Made by a program: the position numbers and the translations under genes
Shown here: positions 16,604 to 25,147 of the stretch, one piece after another
Numbering within the stretch: position 1 is the first letter of the stretch
Layout of the letters: each line of letters starts with the position of its first letter
Assembly (NCBI GenBank): GCA_023664085.1
Contig: JAMPGE010000014.1
Span: forward strand, 1-42,455
Source: Muribaculum sp.
GTDB taxonomy: Bacteria; Bacteroidota; Bacteroidia; Bacteroidales; Muribaculaceae
DNA: 42,455 nucleotides
Direction: 5' to 3'
The notes under the pieces: model-generated
Told to the model about the DNA's origin: nothing
Seen by the model: the letters and a program-made list of their open reading frames with translations, nothing else
The model's database searches: none

Positions 16604-19600
16604 TTAGAACCTTGCGGAGAGCTGGAAGGAGAATACACGGGCGGGAACGTAGCTCTGTGACTGCACTCCGTTGAAGGAACCGGGCACCATACCTTTGCGG
16701 CGTGTCACGATGAAGAGATCGTCGATTGATACACCAAGGTTGATGTTCTGGAGTTTGAGGGCATTAACCCACTTTTTGGGAAGGTCGTAGCTGATGTTGA
16801 TGTTCTTAAGAGTAAGATAGTTTGCACTTGTCAACCAGCGGTCAGACTCTGCATTGAGTTCAGTGTTCTTATCCTTGTTCATGATAGGCACACCATTGGG
16901 ATCGATGCGGTTGGGGCTGTCTTCGGTCATACCTTCGGGAGCCTGTGTCCAGGCGTTGAGTATATCCTTGTGAAGAGCGCCGGGCTGTGAACCGAACGAC
17001 ATCAACTGCTGATAGTTGGAGTCGAAGATCTTACCGCCGAGGCTATAGGTGAACAGAAGGCTGAAGTTGATGCCTTTCCAGCTGAGCTGAGTTCCGAAAG
17101 ATCCGTATACGGTAGGAAGTGCGGAACCCATGATTTTACGTCCTGCGTAAGTATTGTTGGTAGTATAGGCCTTGCCGTCGATCTCTACATAAGCGCCTTC
17201 TTTCTTGGCGTTTTCCACACGGGTGTTGTAAGCCTTGGCTGTTTCTTCAGTATCGATCTGGTTGTTGTCATTAAACACCCAGTCGTCCGGAGAACCTTCG
17301 TTCATCGCATAGAGAGACTGACCGGTGAGTTGGTCTACACCCGCGAATTCATAAGTATATTTTTCGTAGATAGTCTTACCGATAAAGAGAGCCTGACCCG
17401 GAATGCTGCGTCCATTGGGAAGAGCGAGGATCTTATTCTTCATGAAGGTAGCGTCAAGATTTGCAGACCAAGTAAATTCCTGGTTGCGGATGATGTCTAC
17501 ACCAAACTGAAGTTCCCAACCGATGTTCTGCATCGTACCGATGTTGCGCAGAATGGAGGGGTTGTAGCCGCTGTTGCCTGTGGTACCTACAGAAGCGGGA
17601 AGAGTCACAGGATAAAGAAGGTCGGAGTTACGCTTGTTAAAGTAACCAACTGTGAAGTTGAAGCGATCGTTGAACAACGAACCTTCCAATGCAAGGTCGA
17701 AGGTCTTTGTTGCTTCCCATTTGATGTCGTCGGAAGCTACGTTGACGGGGAGATAAACTTTTACAGGACCGTATTGGAGACCGTCGTAGAGGCTGAAGTA
17801 GGAGTAAGCACCGGCAGTGGCGTCATTACCTACGGATCCATAGGCGGCACGGAGTTTCAAGTAGTTGAGCCAGAGAAGATCCTGCATGAATTTCTCTTTT
17901 GTGATGATCCAGCTTGCGCCGACGCTCCAGAATGTACCCCAACGGTGCTTTTTGCTGAAGTAAGAGGAACCGTCACGACGAAGGGAAAGTTCACCGAAGT
18001 ATTTCTGGTCGTAGTTGTAGCGTACGCGGCCAAGATAAGATTCGGAAGCGAGTTCTGCGATCGACTGGGAAGCAGGCTGTGTAGTCTGGAAGTTGCTGAG
18101 GGCATATACTTCATCAAACACCTGATTCATTACTGTGACACCGCTGTTGTTGGTCTTGTAGTAGTAATTCTCGTGGTTGAGGAGGACGTCGATATGGTGA
18201 TCGCCGTAGTTGCGGTCCCAAGTCAATGTCTGCATGAATGTGTGGGAACGATAATCGCCGAAGCCTTCGGTGAGAAGACCGTTGTAGTTCTTACCGGAAC
18301 CAACCACGTTGTTGGTGTATTCCATCTGGTGAGTCTTGTCACGATGGATATTGCCGCGGATTGTGAGTTCAAAACCGTAAGGGATCACTGCTGTACCGTA
18401 GATAGAACCGTCGATTACGTTAGCCGACATATTCTTGCGGTTGCGACAAAGGGATTCAGCTACGTTGTCGTTCTGAAGATAGATGGCATGGTTCCAGATC
18501 GGATTGCCGTCGGCGTCTCTTGAGATGGCGCCGTCAGCGTCGTGCTGATAGTATGAATATGTAGGAGCGTAGTACTGGGTGGCGAATGGGTTATTGATCA
18601 TACCTGCACCGTCGCCTGCACCGCCATACTGCTGTTCCTGAGCTACGGCAGACAGGTTCACACCGAAGCGAAGATAGCTTACCGGTTCGAAGTTGGCGTT
18701 GATACGGCCGTTGAAACGTTCGAAGTCGGTCATCAGTGTATAACCGTTGCTCTTCAAATAACCTACGGAAGCAAAGATATTGAACTTTTCGGTTGCGGCT
18801 GCAGCATTCACGTTATATTCCTGACGGTAGCCGTTCTGTGAGATGGCCTTCCACCAGTCGAGATTTCCATCGTATCCGGGAAGCGGACCTGTGGGAAGGA
18901 ACTTACCGTCTTCACTGAATAGATCATTGTCGGCCACGCCGAAGATGTTTACCATGTTCTTATCCTGCATAAGGAGGGTCCTTGCACGGCTCATGGCATC
19001 CTGATGAGTACCTACGAAGGTATCGCGGCTTTCCACGGTGGCTACCATAGCGTCATACTGGGTCTGCATCCACTGGTTTACGCCGAGACGGTCGTAGAAC
19101 GGCAGTCCACGGTTGTACATACCCTGACGAACCTGCAGAGTGACGTCGACTTTACCTACGGATTTAGCTTTCTTGGTAGTGATAAGGATCACACCATTGG
19201 CACCGCGGTTACCATAAAGTGCGGAAGATGCGGCGTCCTTAAGTACGGACATTGACTCGATGTCGGCAGGGTTAAGGTCGGAAATAGAGCCGTTGTAAAC
19301 CACACCGTCCACTACGTACAGAGGAGAGCTGTCGCCGGTGATTGAGTTAAAACCACGGATACGAATGGTAGGAGACGCACCGGGCTGACCTACGGAGCTA
19401 TTGACCTGCACACCGGGAGCGTTACCTTCAAGAGCCGAAGTAACGGAGATTACCGGGCGGTCCTCAATCTCCTTGGAGCCTACCACAGCTACAGAACCCG
19501 TAAGAGATTCCTTGCTGGCGGTACCATAAGCCACCACTACCACATCGTCGAGAGAAGTGGAAGTAGATGCCAGATGGATCTTCATGTTGGGTGTAAGATC

Positions 19601-19849
19601 CACAGTTTTGCTCGTGTAGCCTACATAAGATACTGTGGCTTTTTTCACGTTAGCAGGAACTGTGATGGTAAAATTGCCGTCGATGTCGGCAGCGGCGCCT
19701 TGGCCGCCTCCGATGGGCATGATGGTGGCGCCGATCAGCGGCTCGTTATTGGCCGCATCCACAACGGTGCCATGATAGGTGTGCGTCTGAGCCTGAATGC
19801 TCCACGTACACGCCATCAGCGTCATCAGGATTAAAAACAGTTTTCTCAT
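16604..19849 (-). CDS. SusC/RagA family TonB-linked outer membrane protein
   Basis: A 1081-aa importer from the ATG at 19849, the codon directly preceding a normal signal peptide; reading on from 19915 would add 22 residues of leader. Order: signal peptide to about 21 (SIQAQ), carboxypeptidase-regulatory-like domain (HTYHGTVVDAANNEPLIGAT; about 24-100), TonB-box/plug transition DDVVVVAYGTASKESLTGSV, plug with the SusC-specific ADIESMSVLKDAASSALYG, and a 22-strand barrel ending VFSFQLSARF. It transports the ligand captured by SusD with energy from TonB. No adjacent sigma/anti-sigma pair or hybrid two-component regulator is present. Confidence 0.96.
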   Translation of the reverse strand: MRKLFLILMTLMACTWSIQAQTHTYHGTVVDAANNEPLIGATIMPIGGGQGAAADIDGNFTITVPANVKKATVSYVGYTSKTVDLTPNMKIHLASTSTSLDDVVVVAYGTASKESLTGSVAVVGSKEIEDRPVISVTSALEGNAPGVQVNSSVGQPGASPTIRIRGFNSITGDSSPLYVVDGVVYNGSISDLNPADIESMSVLKDAASSALYGNRGANGVILITTKKAKSVGKVDVTLQVRQGMYNRGLPFYDRLGVNQWMQTQYDAMVATVESRDTFVGTHQDAMSRARTLLMQDKNMVNIFGVADNDLFSEDGKFLPTGPLPGYDGNLDWWKAISQNGYRQEYNVNAAAATEKFNIFASVGYLKSNGYTLMTDFERFNGRINANFEPVSYLRFGVNLSAVAQEQQYGGAGDGAGMINNPFATQYYAPTYSYYQHDADGAISRDADGNPIWNHAIYLQNDNVAESLCRNRKNMSANVIDGSIYGTAVIPYGFELTIRGNIHRDKTHQMEYTNNVVGSGKNYNGLLTEGFGDYRSHTFMQTLTWDRNYGDHHIDVLLNHENYYYKTNNSGVTVMNQVFDEVYALSNFQTTQPASQSIAELASESYLGRVRYNYDQKYFGELSLRRDGSSYFSKKHRWGTFWSVGASWIITKEKFMQDLLWLNYLKLRAAYGSVGNDATAGAYSYFSLYDGLQYGPVKVYLPVNVASDDIKWEATKTFDLALEGSLFNDRFNFTVGYFNKRNSDLLYPVTLPASVGTTGNSGYNPSILRNIGTMQNIGWELQFGVDIIRNQEFTWSANLDATFMKNKILALPNGRSIPGQALFIGKTIYEKYTYEFAGVDQLTGQSLYAMNEGSPDDWVFNDNNQIDTEETAKAYNTRVENAKKEGAYVEIDGKAYTTNNTYAGRKIMGSALPTVYGSFGTQLSWKGINFSLLFTYSLGGKIFDSNYQQLMSFGSQPGALHKDILNAWTQAPEGMTEDSPNRIDPNGVPIMNKDKNTELNAESDRWLTSANYLTLKNINISYDLPKKWVNALKLQNINLGVSIDDLFIVTRRKGMVPGSFNGVQSQSYVPARVFSFQLSARF

Positions 19850-20020
19850 ACTATAAGTGTTTAAACAAAAAAATTGTTCTAATTTACCGAATACCAATCC
19901 TCTATCTCTCAACATGAGGGAAAATACCGCATGGCTCGCGTCGTGCTGACTCCCGTGTCTGATATGAGTTTCAAGGCTTAGATTGTAAAGGTTGATGGTA
20001 TTTCAAAAGATATTTTAACG

Positions 20021-20050
20021 CAAATTTACTATTTTTTTAATAAATACAAT
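20021..20050 (-). promoter_or_regulatory. Predicted susC promoter
   Basis: Minus strand: ATTG (20050-20047), 18-nt spacer, TAAATTTG (20028-20021). The -7 box is perfect; the -33 box and spacing are weaker. The predicted start near 20014 gives a leader of about 165 nt. The surrounding 331-bp gap (19850-20180) holds nothing else I can identify. Confidence 0.5.
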
Positions 20051-20180
20051 AGGTCTTAACTAAAATTAATCATTTTTTCTGCAATTTTTACTCCTCATCA
20101 TCCCTTCTTCCCCATTCCTTCTTCTTATTATTTGACCATTTTTTTTACCCGAACGGTTCATGAAAATTTCCACACCTCTG

Positions 20181-20708
20181 CTATCGTCTGATGTTTACAA
20201 TAGCCGGAGCCGGCAATCCTACGTAGAGGAAATCGGGATTTTCTCTTTCAAAGGCTTGGATTCCTGCCGCCGCATCATTGAGCGTGGTAAAGATATTGCT
20301 GAGTACGAACCATTTCCCGTTGCCACTTTTTCCTACCGCGGCCTTCATGCCCCTGGAGCGCAAATCTTCACTCATGGCATTTGCATTGGCCGGCATCCTG
20401 AACATGGCCACTGCCACTCCGTATCTTCCTTCAGACAGCCCGGATATTTCGTCCGCCTCAAGCGTAAGCAGGTCATGACATATCCAGATGCTGTCGCCCT
20501 TTTCTCCCACAGGGCGTTTGCTTATGTTAAGATCGTTCTGAAGCGTCATGTTTCCAAGCCCACGCTGTTCAAGATCAGCTCGGCGTTTGGCATCGGCAGC
20601 CTCATATGCCGCTTTGTAATTTTTCTCCGTGGGCTTGCACCCTCCCACACCTATTATATATAGAGAGGCTGCTGCTATAAGCAATACAGTTTTGATTCGT
20701 TTCATCAT
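20181..20708 (-). CDS. SPOR domain-containing lipoprotein
   Basis: A 175-aa predicted lipoprotein with the lipobox IGVGGC (Cys24). After a charged helical stretch (NYKAAYEAADAKRRADLEQR) the C-terminal about 80 residues read as a SPOR-type fold: YGVAVAMFRMPANANAMSEDLRSRG, WFVLSNIFTTLNDA, ending in FLYVGLPAPAIVNIRR. SPOR domains bind denuded peptidoglycan glycan strands, often at division sites. It lies 85 bp downstream of the GH13 gene, with a hairpin between them, so the two may be only partly co-transcribed. The assignment is from the sequence pattern and remembered Bacteroidales homologues. Confidence 0.75.
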   Translation of the reverse strand: MMKRIKTVLLIAAASLYIIGVGGCKPTEKNYKAAYEAADAKRRADLEQRGLGNMTLQNDLNISKRPVGEKGDSIWICHDLLTLEADEISGLSEGRYGVAVAMFRMPANANAMSEDLRSRGMKAAVGKSGNGKWFVLSNIFTTLNDAAAGIQAFERENPDFLYVGLPAPAIVNIRR

Positions 20709-20718
20709 ATCGTTTTTT

Positions 20719-20763
20719 AAAAAGGTTAGACCCCTTTCACGTTTTTATGATTGAGGGGTCTAA
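20719..20763 (-). terminator. Hairpin between the GH13 and SPOR genes
   Basis: A 10-bp perfect stem (TTAGACCCCT at 20726-20735 and AGGGGTCTAA at 20754-20763) with an 18-nt loop is followed on the minus strand by CCTTTTTAAAAAAC. It may be a leaky terminator; the long loop lowers confidence. Confidence 0.55.
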
Positions 20764-20793
20764 TAGCTTGTAATATAAATTACTACTTACCTG

Positions 20794-22686
20794 CTACTTA
20801 CCGGATATTTCGGGCATAAGGATCATTGTCTGGCGGGGAGTGAAGGTGGTTTTCCCTTCTTTAGGCACCGGCACTATTGTCTCTGATGTAAGCACATCGG
20901 TCCAACGGCTTCCAGGCTCGATTATCTCCTCATATCGACTCATATCCACTACGTTGTCTTCATCCACGCCATTCATTATGATGATGGCCCGGCTGCCGTC
21001 TTTGGCCTTGCGTTCGTACAGATAGAGTCCGTTGGTGGGCATGAAGTGCTTCATCCCTCCCTTTAATATCCCGGGATTGTCTTTTCTCCATTGATTGATC
21101 CTCGCAATAAAGTCGTAAGCCTCGTTTTGAAGCGGACTGCGTCCTCCCCTCACGAAATTATTGACGGTGTCGCCGGGGAAACCTCCGGGCACATCGCGTC
21201 TCACATTGCCGTCTCCCTTCTTGCGATCGCCGGCCATGAGAAGTTCCGTGCCGTAATACAATTGCGGGATACCGGGGATCGTGAGCAGCATAGCCACCGC
21301 CTGTCGCCATGAGGCGAGATTCTCGGGCACTTCAAGTATCACACGCTCCGTGTCGTGATTATCCAGAAAGCGAAGCACGTTGTTGGGATTGGCATACACG
21401 TAATCCAGCGCAAGGTGGTCGTAAATCTTATTAAGGCCGTTCCATGGATCTGTTTTCTCTGTGAAGGGCTTAAGTTCGCGTGAAGCAATCATGAGCGGGA
21501 AATCCATCACGACCTGCAGGCGTGTGTCCACTCCCCTTTGTTTGGCCAGCGGAGCACCGCTTTGCCAGAATCCTTCGCCGGCGGCTTCGCCAAACCAACA
21601 TTCACCCACTATCTGGAAGTCGGGATACTCGGCGTTTACGGCATCAATCCATTTTCCCATCTCCGCATAATCGGCATAGGGATAAGTGTCCATACGAATG
21701 CCGTCGATCTGTGCTTCCTCAATCCACCATATGGAATTTTGTATCAGATATTTCATAAGATGAGGATTGCGTTGGTTAAGGTCCGGCATGCCGTAGACGA
21801 ACCATCCGTCTTCAGTCAGTTTGCGATCGTAGTCGGAGGAGTAAGGATCAGTGATGGTGGAGAGTCGGTAGTTGGTCTGATGATAATCACCTTGGAAATT
21901 AAACCAATCGGAGGCTGGCGGATTGTCAAACCAGGGATGCGTCACTCCGCAATGGTTGAAAATCATATCCATCACGGTCTTGATACCGCGCCCGTGAAGC
22001 GAATCGATCACTGCGGCGTATTCACCGTTGGTGCCAAAACGCGGATCTACACGATAATAATCCGTTGTGGCGTATCCATGGTAGCTGCCTCCCTTTATAT
22101 CATTTTCAAGCACCGGATTGAGCCATACGGCCGTCACTCCAAGCGAGTCGATATAATCCAGATGATCCTGAAGCCCCTTAAGGTCGCCTCCATGGCGCAC
22201 ATTCAGATTCTTTCGGTCCACCTTTGCCGGATAGCGAAGCTCCGAGAGTTCGTTGTTTTTTGGATTGCCATCGGCAAAGCGGTCAGGCATAATCATGTAT
22301 AATACGTCGGATGCATCAAATCCCTGAGCACCCTTTTGTGGTTTACGACTCATCAGCCGATACTTTTTATTGATGGTCTTGCCGTCGTTTTTCAACTGAA
22401 GCGTAATTTCTCCGGGCCTGGCTTCCGGTGTAACGGTTAAGTAGACGTACACCCACTTCGGGCTTCCGTTAAGTCGGGCCACACTGTCGAGCGTGACCCC
22501 CGCGGCGTTTTTCAATGTGATTTCGGCATCCCTCACGTTTTCTCCGTAAATCTGGAGCTGAAGCGACGTATCTTTCATGCCTGTCCACCAATGTGGCGGT
22601 TGGATTGATTCAATAGAAAACCTTGCCGCAAGGCCGGAAGCCGCGGCAAGGAATACGGAACCAATCACTAAAGATTTTCTGATCAT
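20794..22686 (-). CDS. GH13 alpha-amylase family glycoside hydrolase (cyclomaltodextrinase/neopullulanase type)
   Basis: A 630-aa secreted or periplasmic enzyme with signal peptide (about 1-21), an N-terminal cyclomaltodextrinase-type beta-sandwich (about 23-115: IESIQPPHWWTGMKDTSLQLQIYG), the GH13 barrel and a C-terminal beta domain. All four GH13 motifs are intact: DMIFNH (240-245), GIRMDTYPY with nucleophile Asp333, VGECW with acid/base Glu362, and LDNHDTER with Asp445. It resembles Bacteroides SusA-like periplasmic enzymes that split cyclodextrins, pullulan or maltooligosaccharides. The susCD pair some 1 kb downstream is separated by the SPOR gene and has its own promoter, so I do not treat this as a starch-utilisation locus. 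Confidence 0.93.
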   Translation of the reverse strand: MIRKSLVIGSVFLAAASGLAARFSIESIQPPHWWTGMKDTSLQLQIYGENVRDAEITLKNAAGVTLDSVARLNGSPKWVYVYLTVTPEARPGEITLQLKNDGKTINKKYRLMSRKPQKGAQGFDASDVLYMIMPDRFADGNPKNNELSELRYPAKVDRKNLNVRHGGDLKGLQDHLDYIDSLGVTAVWLNPVLENDIKGGSYHGYATTDYYRVDPRFGTNGEYAAVIDSLHGRGIKTVMDMIFNHCGVTHPWFDNPPASDWFNFQGDYHQTNYRLSTITDPYSSDYDRKLTEDGWFVYGMPDLNQRNPHLMKYLIQNSIWWIEEAQIDGIRMDTYPYADYAEMGKWIDAVNAEYPDFQIVGECWFGEAAGEGFWQSGAPLAKQRGVDTRLQVVMDFPLMIASRELKPFTEKTDPWNGLNKIYDHLALDYVYANPNNVLRFLDNHDTERVILEVPENLASWRQAVAMLLTIPGIPQLYYGTELLMAGDRKKGDGNVRRDVPGGFPGDTVNNFVRGGRSPLQNEAYDFIARINQWRKDNPGILKGGMKHFMPTNGLYLYERKAKDGSRAIIIMNGVDEDNVVDMSRYEEIIEPGSRWTDVLTSETIVPVPKEGKTTFTPRQTMILMPEISGK

Positions 22687-22747
22687 TTAGCTATGGATTG
22701 ATTATAAAAGATTCTCTATGCATAATGCACTGACAAGATGATGCATA

Positions 22748-23614
22748 TCAATTATCCACCTGAACCACAAGGATATTGGAGCGGCTCCAGAATGCATTTT
22801 TGTTGGTGATCCTGATGGTCTTGGGGCCGTCTTTCTCACCGGCGATTTCATAGCTTCCCTCCGGCATATTGCTCCAGATCTTCACCTTTTTGCCGTTGGT
22901 GGGGATGGAATTAAGCGTACGCTTATCGGCCTGAGTAAGGTAATTTGTGTTGATGTCGCCCTGAAGCACTTTGGTAGCACCGAGGAATTTCTTCTCAAGC
23001 AGACCGTTTTTCTTCAGCTCTTTGTTGCTGCCCAGTGCATACCAGCATTTGTTGGCTTCATTCTCAGCGGCCACGGCCTGAGCCTTGGCTTCATCGGTAG
23101 CTGTATTGGCAGCTGCGAGATCCTGTTTGCCCTGCTCCACCTGTTCGTTGAGTTGAGTGATCTGACCCTGGGCTTCATCCAGACTTTTCTGCAATTCGGC
23201 GATTTTGGCATCCTGCTGCTCGATATGCGCCTTCAACTGAGAGATGGTTTTTTCCAACACACCGTTTTTATCATTGGATGCGTTAAGCTTCGATTCCATT
23301 TCCTGAAGAAGCTGACGGTTGGCATTCAGACGGGCCTTGATGTTGGCAAGATTATGGCGAATCTCGGCACGACGATCCACATTGTCTCCGGTCCCCATAT
23401 TATATAGGAGTCCTTCCTGCTGATTGATGGAGTCAAGACCGGTATAGATATCGCCCATGAGAAGCAGAAGCGAGTCGTTGAAATTAGTTGCCTCCTTATA
23501 CTGCTCGGAGAGATCCACGATTCTTGCAGAATCTTCCTGAAGTTTTTTTTCATTGCCGCTGCATGCGGAAAGCAAAACGGCACCGATGCCGATACATAAC
23601 AGAAGTTTCTTCAT
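22748..23614 (-). CDS. Coiled-coil lipoprotein, Cbp1-type (collagen-binding adhesin family)
   Basis: A 288-aa lipoprotein with lipobox LLSAC (Cys18). Residues about 85-190 are a continuous coiled coil (MESKLNASNDKNGVLEKTIS, IAELQKSLDEAQGQITQLNE). The C-terminal globular part starts at NKCWYALGSNKELKKNGLLE and ends FWSRSNILVVQVDN. This C-terminal pattern matches what I remember of the Bacteroides Cbp1 family, described as a collagen-binding glycoprotein adhesin. Collagen binding is therefore a family-level suggestion, not shown here. It follows rsmI by 77 bp; its ATG lies just after a T-rich stretch with no clear promoter. Confidence 0.75.
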   Translation of the reverse strand: MKKLLLCIGIGAVLLSACSGNEKKLQEDSARIVDLSEQYKEATNFNDSLLLLMGDIYTGLDSINQQEGLLYNMGTGDNVDRRAEIRHNLANIKARLNANRQLLQEMESKLNASNDKNGVLEKTISQLKAHIEQQDAKIAELQKSLDEAQGQITQLNEQVEQGKQDLAAANTATDEAKAQAVAAENEANKCWYALGSNKELKKNGLLEKKFLGATKVLQGDINTNYLTQADKRTLNSIPTNGKKVKIWSNMPEGSYEIAGEKDGPKTIRITNKNAFWSRSNILVVQVDN

Positions 23615-23691
23615 AGCGTTTTCAGTTTAGTTAGTCTAAATCCTGCGAATATGATTTATTTCAGATATTTACAGGCTTAGGATTTTAAAAT

Positions 23692-24513
23692 TTAATTATC
23701 TATAGTCTTATGGTTACGGTCGTTTGCGGATCCGTCAATTATGATAACAATCTCCCCCTTCGCTTGGTTCACGTCGAAGTATGCGGCCAGTGCGCCGAGT
23801 GTGTCACGATGGATGGTTTCGTGCAATTTGGAGATCTCTCTACATACGGCGGCATTGCGCTCCGCACCGAATGCTTCGGCCAACTGTCGCAGTGTTCGAG
23901 CCAGTCGTTTGGGCGATTCGTAGATTATGACCGTGCGGGGATCCTCGGCGAGCACCGACAGGCGTGTGGTCCTCCCCTTCTTGGGAGGCAGAAATCCCTC
24001 AAACACAAATCTGTCGCAAGGCAAACCGCTGCTTACCAGAGCAGGTACAAACGCCGTGGCTCCGGGCAGGCATTCCACTCTTATTCCTGCCTGCCGGCAG
24101 GCTCTGCTAAGCATAAATCCCGGATCCGATATGCCCGGCGTGCCGGCATCGGAGATGAGGGCTATCGTGGCTCCATTCCGCAATCGCTCCACTACTGAAT
24201 CCACACGTTCGTGTTCGTTGAATTTATGATGGCTTTCCATCGGAGTATGGATATCGAAATGGCGGAGCAATGTGGAGGAAGTGCGTGTATCTTCGGCCAG
24301 TATCACGTCCGCTTGCTTCAACGTGTCGATTGCCCGGAAGGTAATGTCCGCCAGATTCCCCACCGGTGTGGGCACTATATATAAGGTGCCGGAAGTAAGA
24401 TTGGTCTCACATTTCCCTACTTCCGATTGCTCTTGAATTGGTGCCGCCGCATTTTCGATGCTGCAATCGCTTCTGTCCTTTGGCTTATCTGTATTCTTTT
24501 TCGATTTCTTCAT
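23692..24513 (-). CDS. rsmI: 16S rRNA (cytidine(1402)-2'-O)-methyltransferase
   Basis: A 273-aa protein. The tetrapyrrole-methylase-type fold starts only at residue 42 (GTLYIVPTPVGNLADITFRA), followed by ILAEDTRTS, the SAM-binding SDAGTPGISDPG, LPGATAFVPALVSSGLP and the family motif FEGFLPPKKGRT. RsmI 2'-O-methylates C1402 in the decoding centre. The first about 41 residues are a charged extension (MKKSKKNTDKPKDRSD...) not found in typical RsmI. No other ATG lies between it and the domain, so a non-ATG start near residue 32 is an alternative. It starts 5 bp after the preceding hypothetical gene, so the two are co-transcribed. Confidence 0.94.
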   Translation of the reverse strand: MKKSKKNTDKPKDRSDCSIENAAAPIQEQSEVGKCETNLTSGTLYIVPTPVGNLADITFRAIDTLKQADVILAEDTRTSSTLLRHFDIHTPMESHHKFNEHERVDSVVERLRNGATIALISDAGTPGISDPGFMLSRACRQAGIRVECLPGATAFVPALVSSGLPCDRFVFEGFLPPKKGRTTRLSVLAEDPRTVIIYESPKRLARTLRQLAEAFGAERNAAVCREISKLHETIHRDTLGALAAYFDVNQAKGEIVIIIDGSANDRNHKTIDN

Positions 24514-24518
24514 AGCTT

Positions 24519-25100
24519 CTATATTTCTCCGGGATACATCTTGGCAATGACTGCCAAAAATGATTTTACATGGGGATTGTCCATGTCAAAATCATATTCC
24601 TCTGTAAAATATGCTTCAGCCTCTTCATACGAATCCATACCTGCCAAAGCAAGCATCGACTTATCGAATTCCTTCAGATTGCCGCCGAATAATTCACGGC
24701 TATAGAGGAATCTGTCATTGAGCGTAAACAGTTTGCCCGATGGTTTCTTTGACGATGAGGCAGGTTTTGCGACAGTATCATTTTTTTGTATGGTGCTTCT
24801 GTCCCGCACAGCTCCTGATTCGGAATTTTCATCAGGTATAGAATCGGTCTCATCTACCGGATCGTCGTCTATGACATATGATCCGACCTCATCACCCGTG
24901 GTATACGAATCGTTTTCTTCATCTTCTTCACGTTCAAGGATTGAATCGGCCACTTCTTTGCAATCTCCATAGATAGCATCCAGCCTTTCCCTCAACATCC
25001 GGCCCATCCTTTTGGGTGCCGAGGGGGAATCCGCCAGTTCCATCAATGCTCCGAGTTCATATATCCGGTTGATGAGTTCTCTGTAATCTTGATTTGCCAT
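24519..25100 (-). CDS. Conserved Bacteroidales hypothetical protein
   Basis: A 193-aa soluble protein with no signal peptide. Residues 1-55 are helical (DYRELINRIYELGALMELAD). A highly acidic, serine-rich disordered linker spans about 56-115 (EREEDEENDS, VIDDDPVDETDSIPDENSES). A C-terminal domain follows (FTLNDRFLYSRELFGGNLKE, AYFTEEYDFDMDNPHVKSFL), which is a pattern I have seen in unannotated Bacteroidales proteins. I do not know its function. It is encoded between dacB (47 bp upstream) and rsmI (5 bp downstream). Confidence 0.8.
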   Translation of the reverse strand: MANQDYRELINRIYELGALMELADSPSAPKRMGRMLRERLDAIYGDCKEVADSILEREEDEENDSYTTGDEVGSYVIDDDPVDETDSIPDENSESGAVRDRSTIQKNDTVAKPASSSKKPSGKLFTLNDRFLYSRELFGGNLKEFDKSMLALAGMDSYEEAEAYFTEEYDFDMDNPHVKSFLAVIAKMYPGEI

Positions 25101-25147
25101 ATTCGTATTTAAAGGATTTAGCCTTTTCGTGCAGGCTGAATTGGTAT

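Noticed and set aside
17330..18523. Long plus-strand open frame (397 codons) opposite susC
   Set aside because: It mirrors codon bias of the susC strand; the translated sequence is valine-rich without recognisable motifs.
20794..22686. Starch-utilisation (Sus) locus formed by the GH13 gene and susCD
   Set aside because: A SPOR gene, a hairpin and a separate susC promoter lie between them, while susCD is directly followed by protease genes. The link remains possible but is not supported here.
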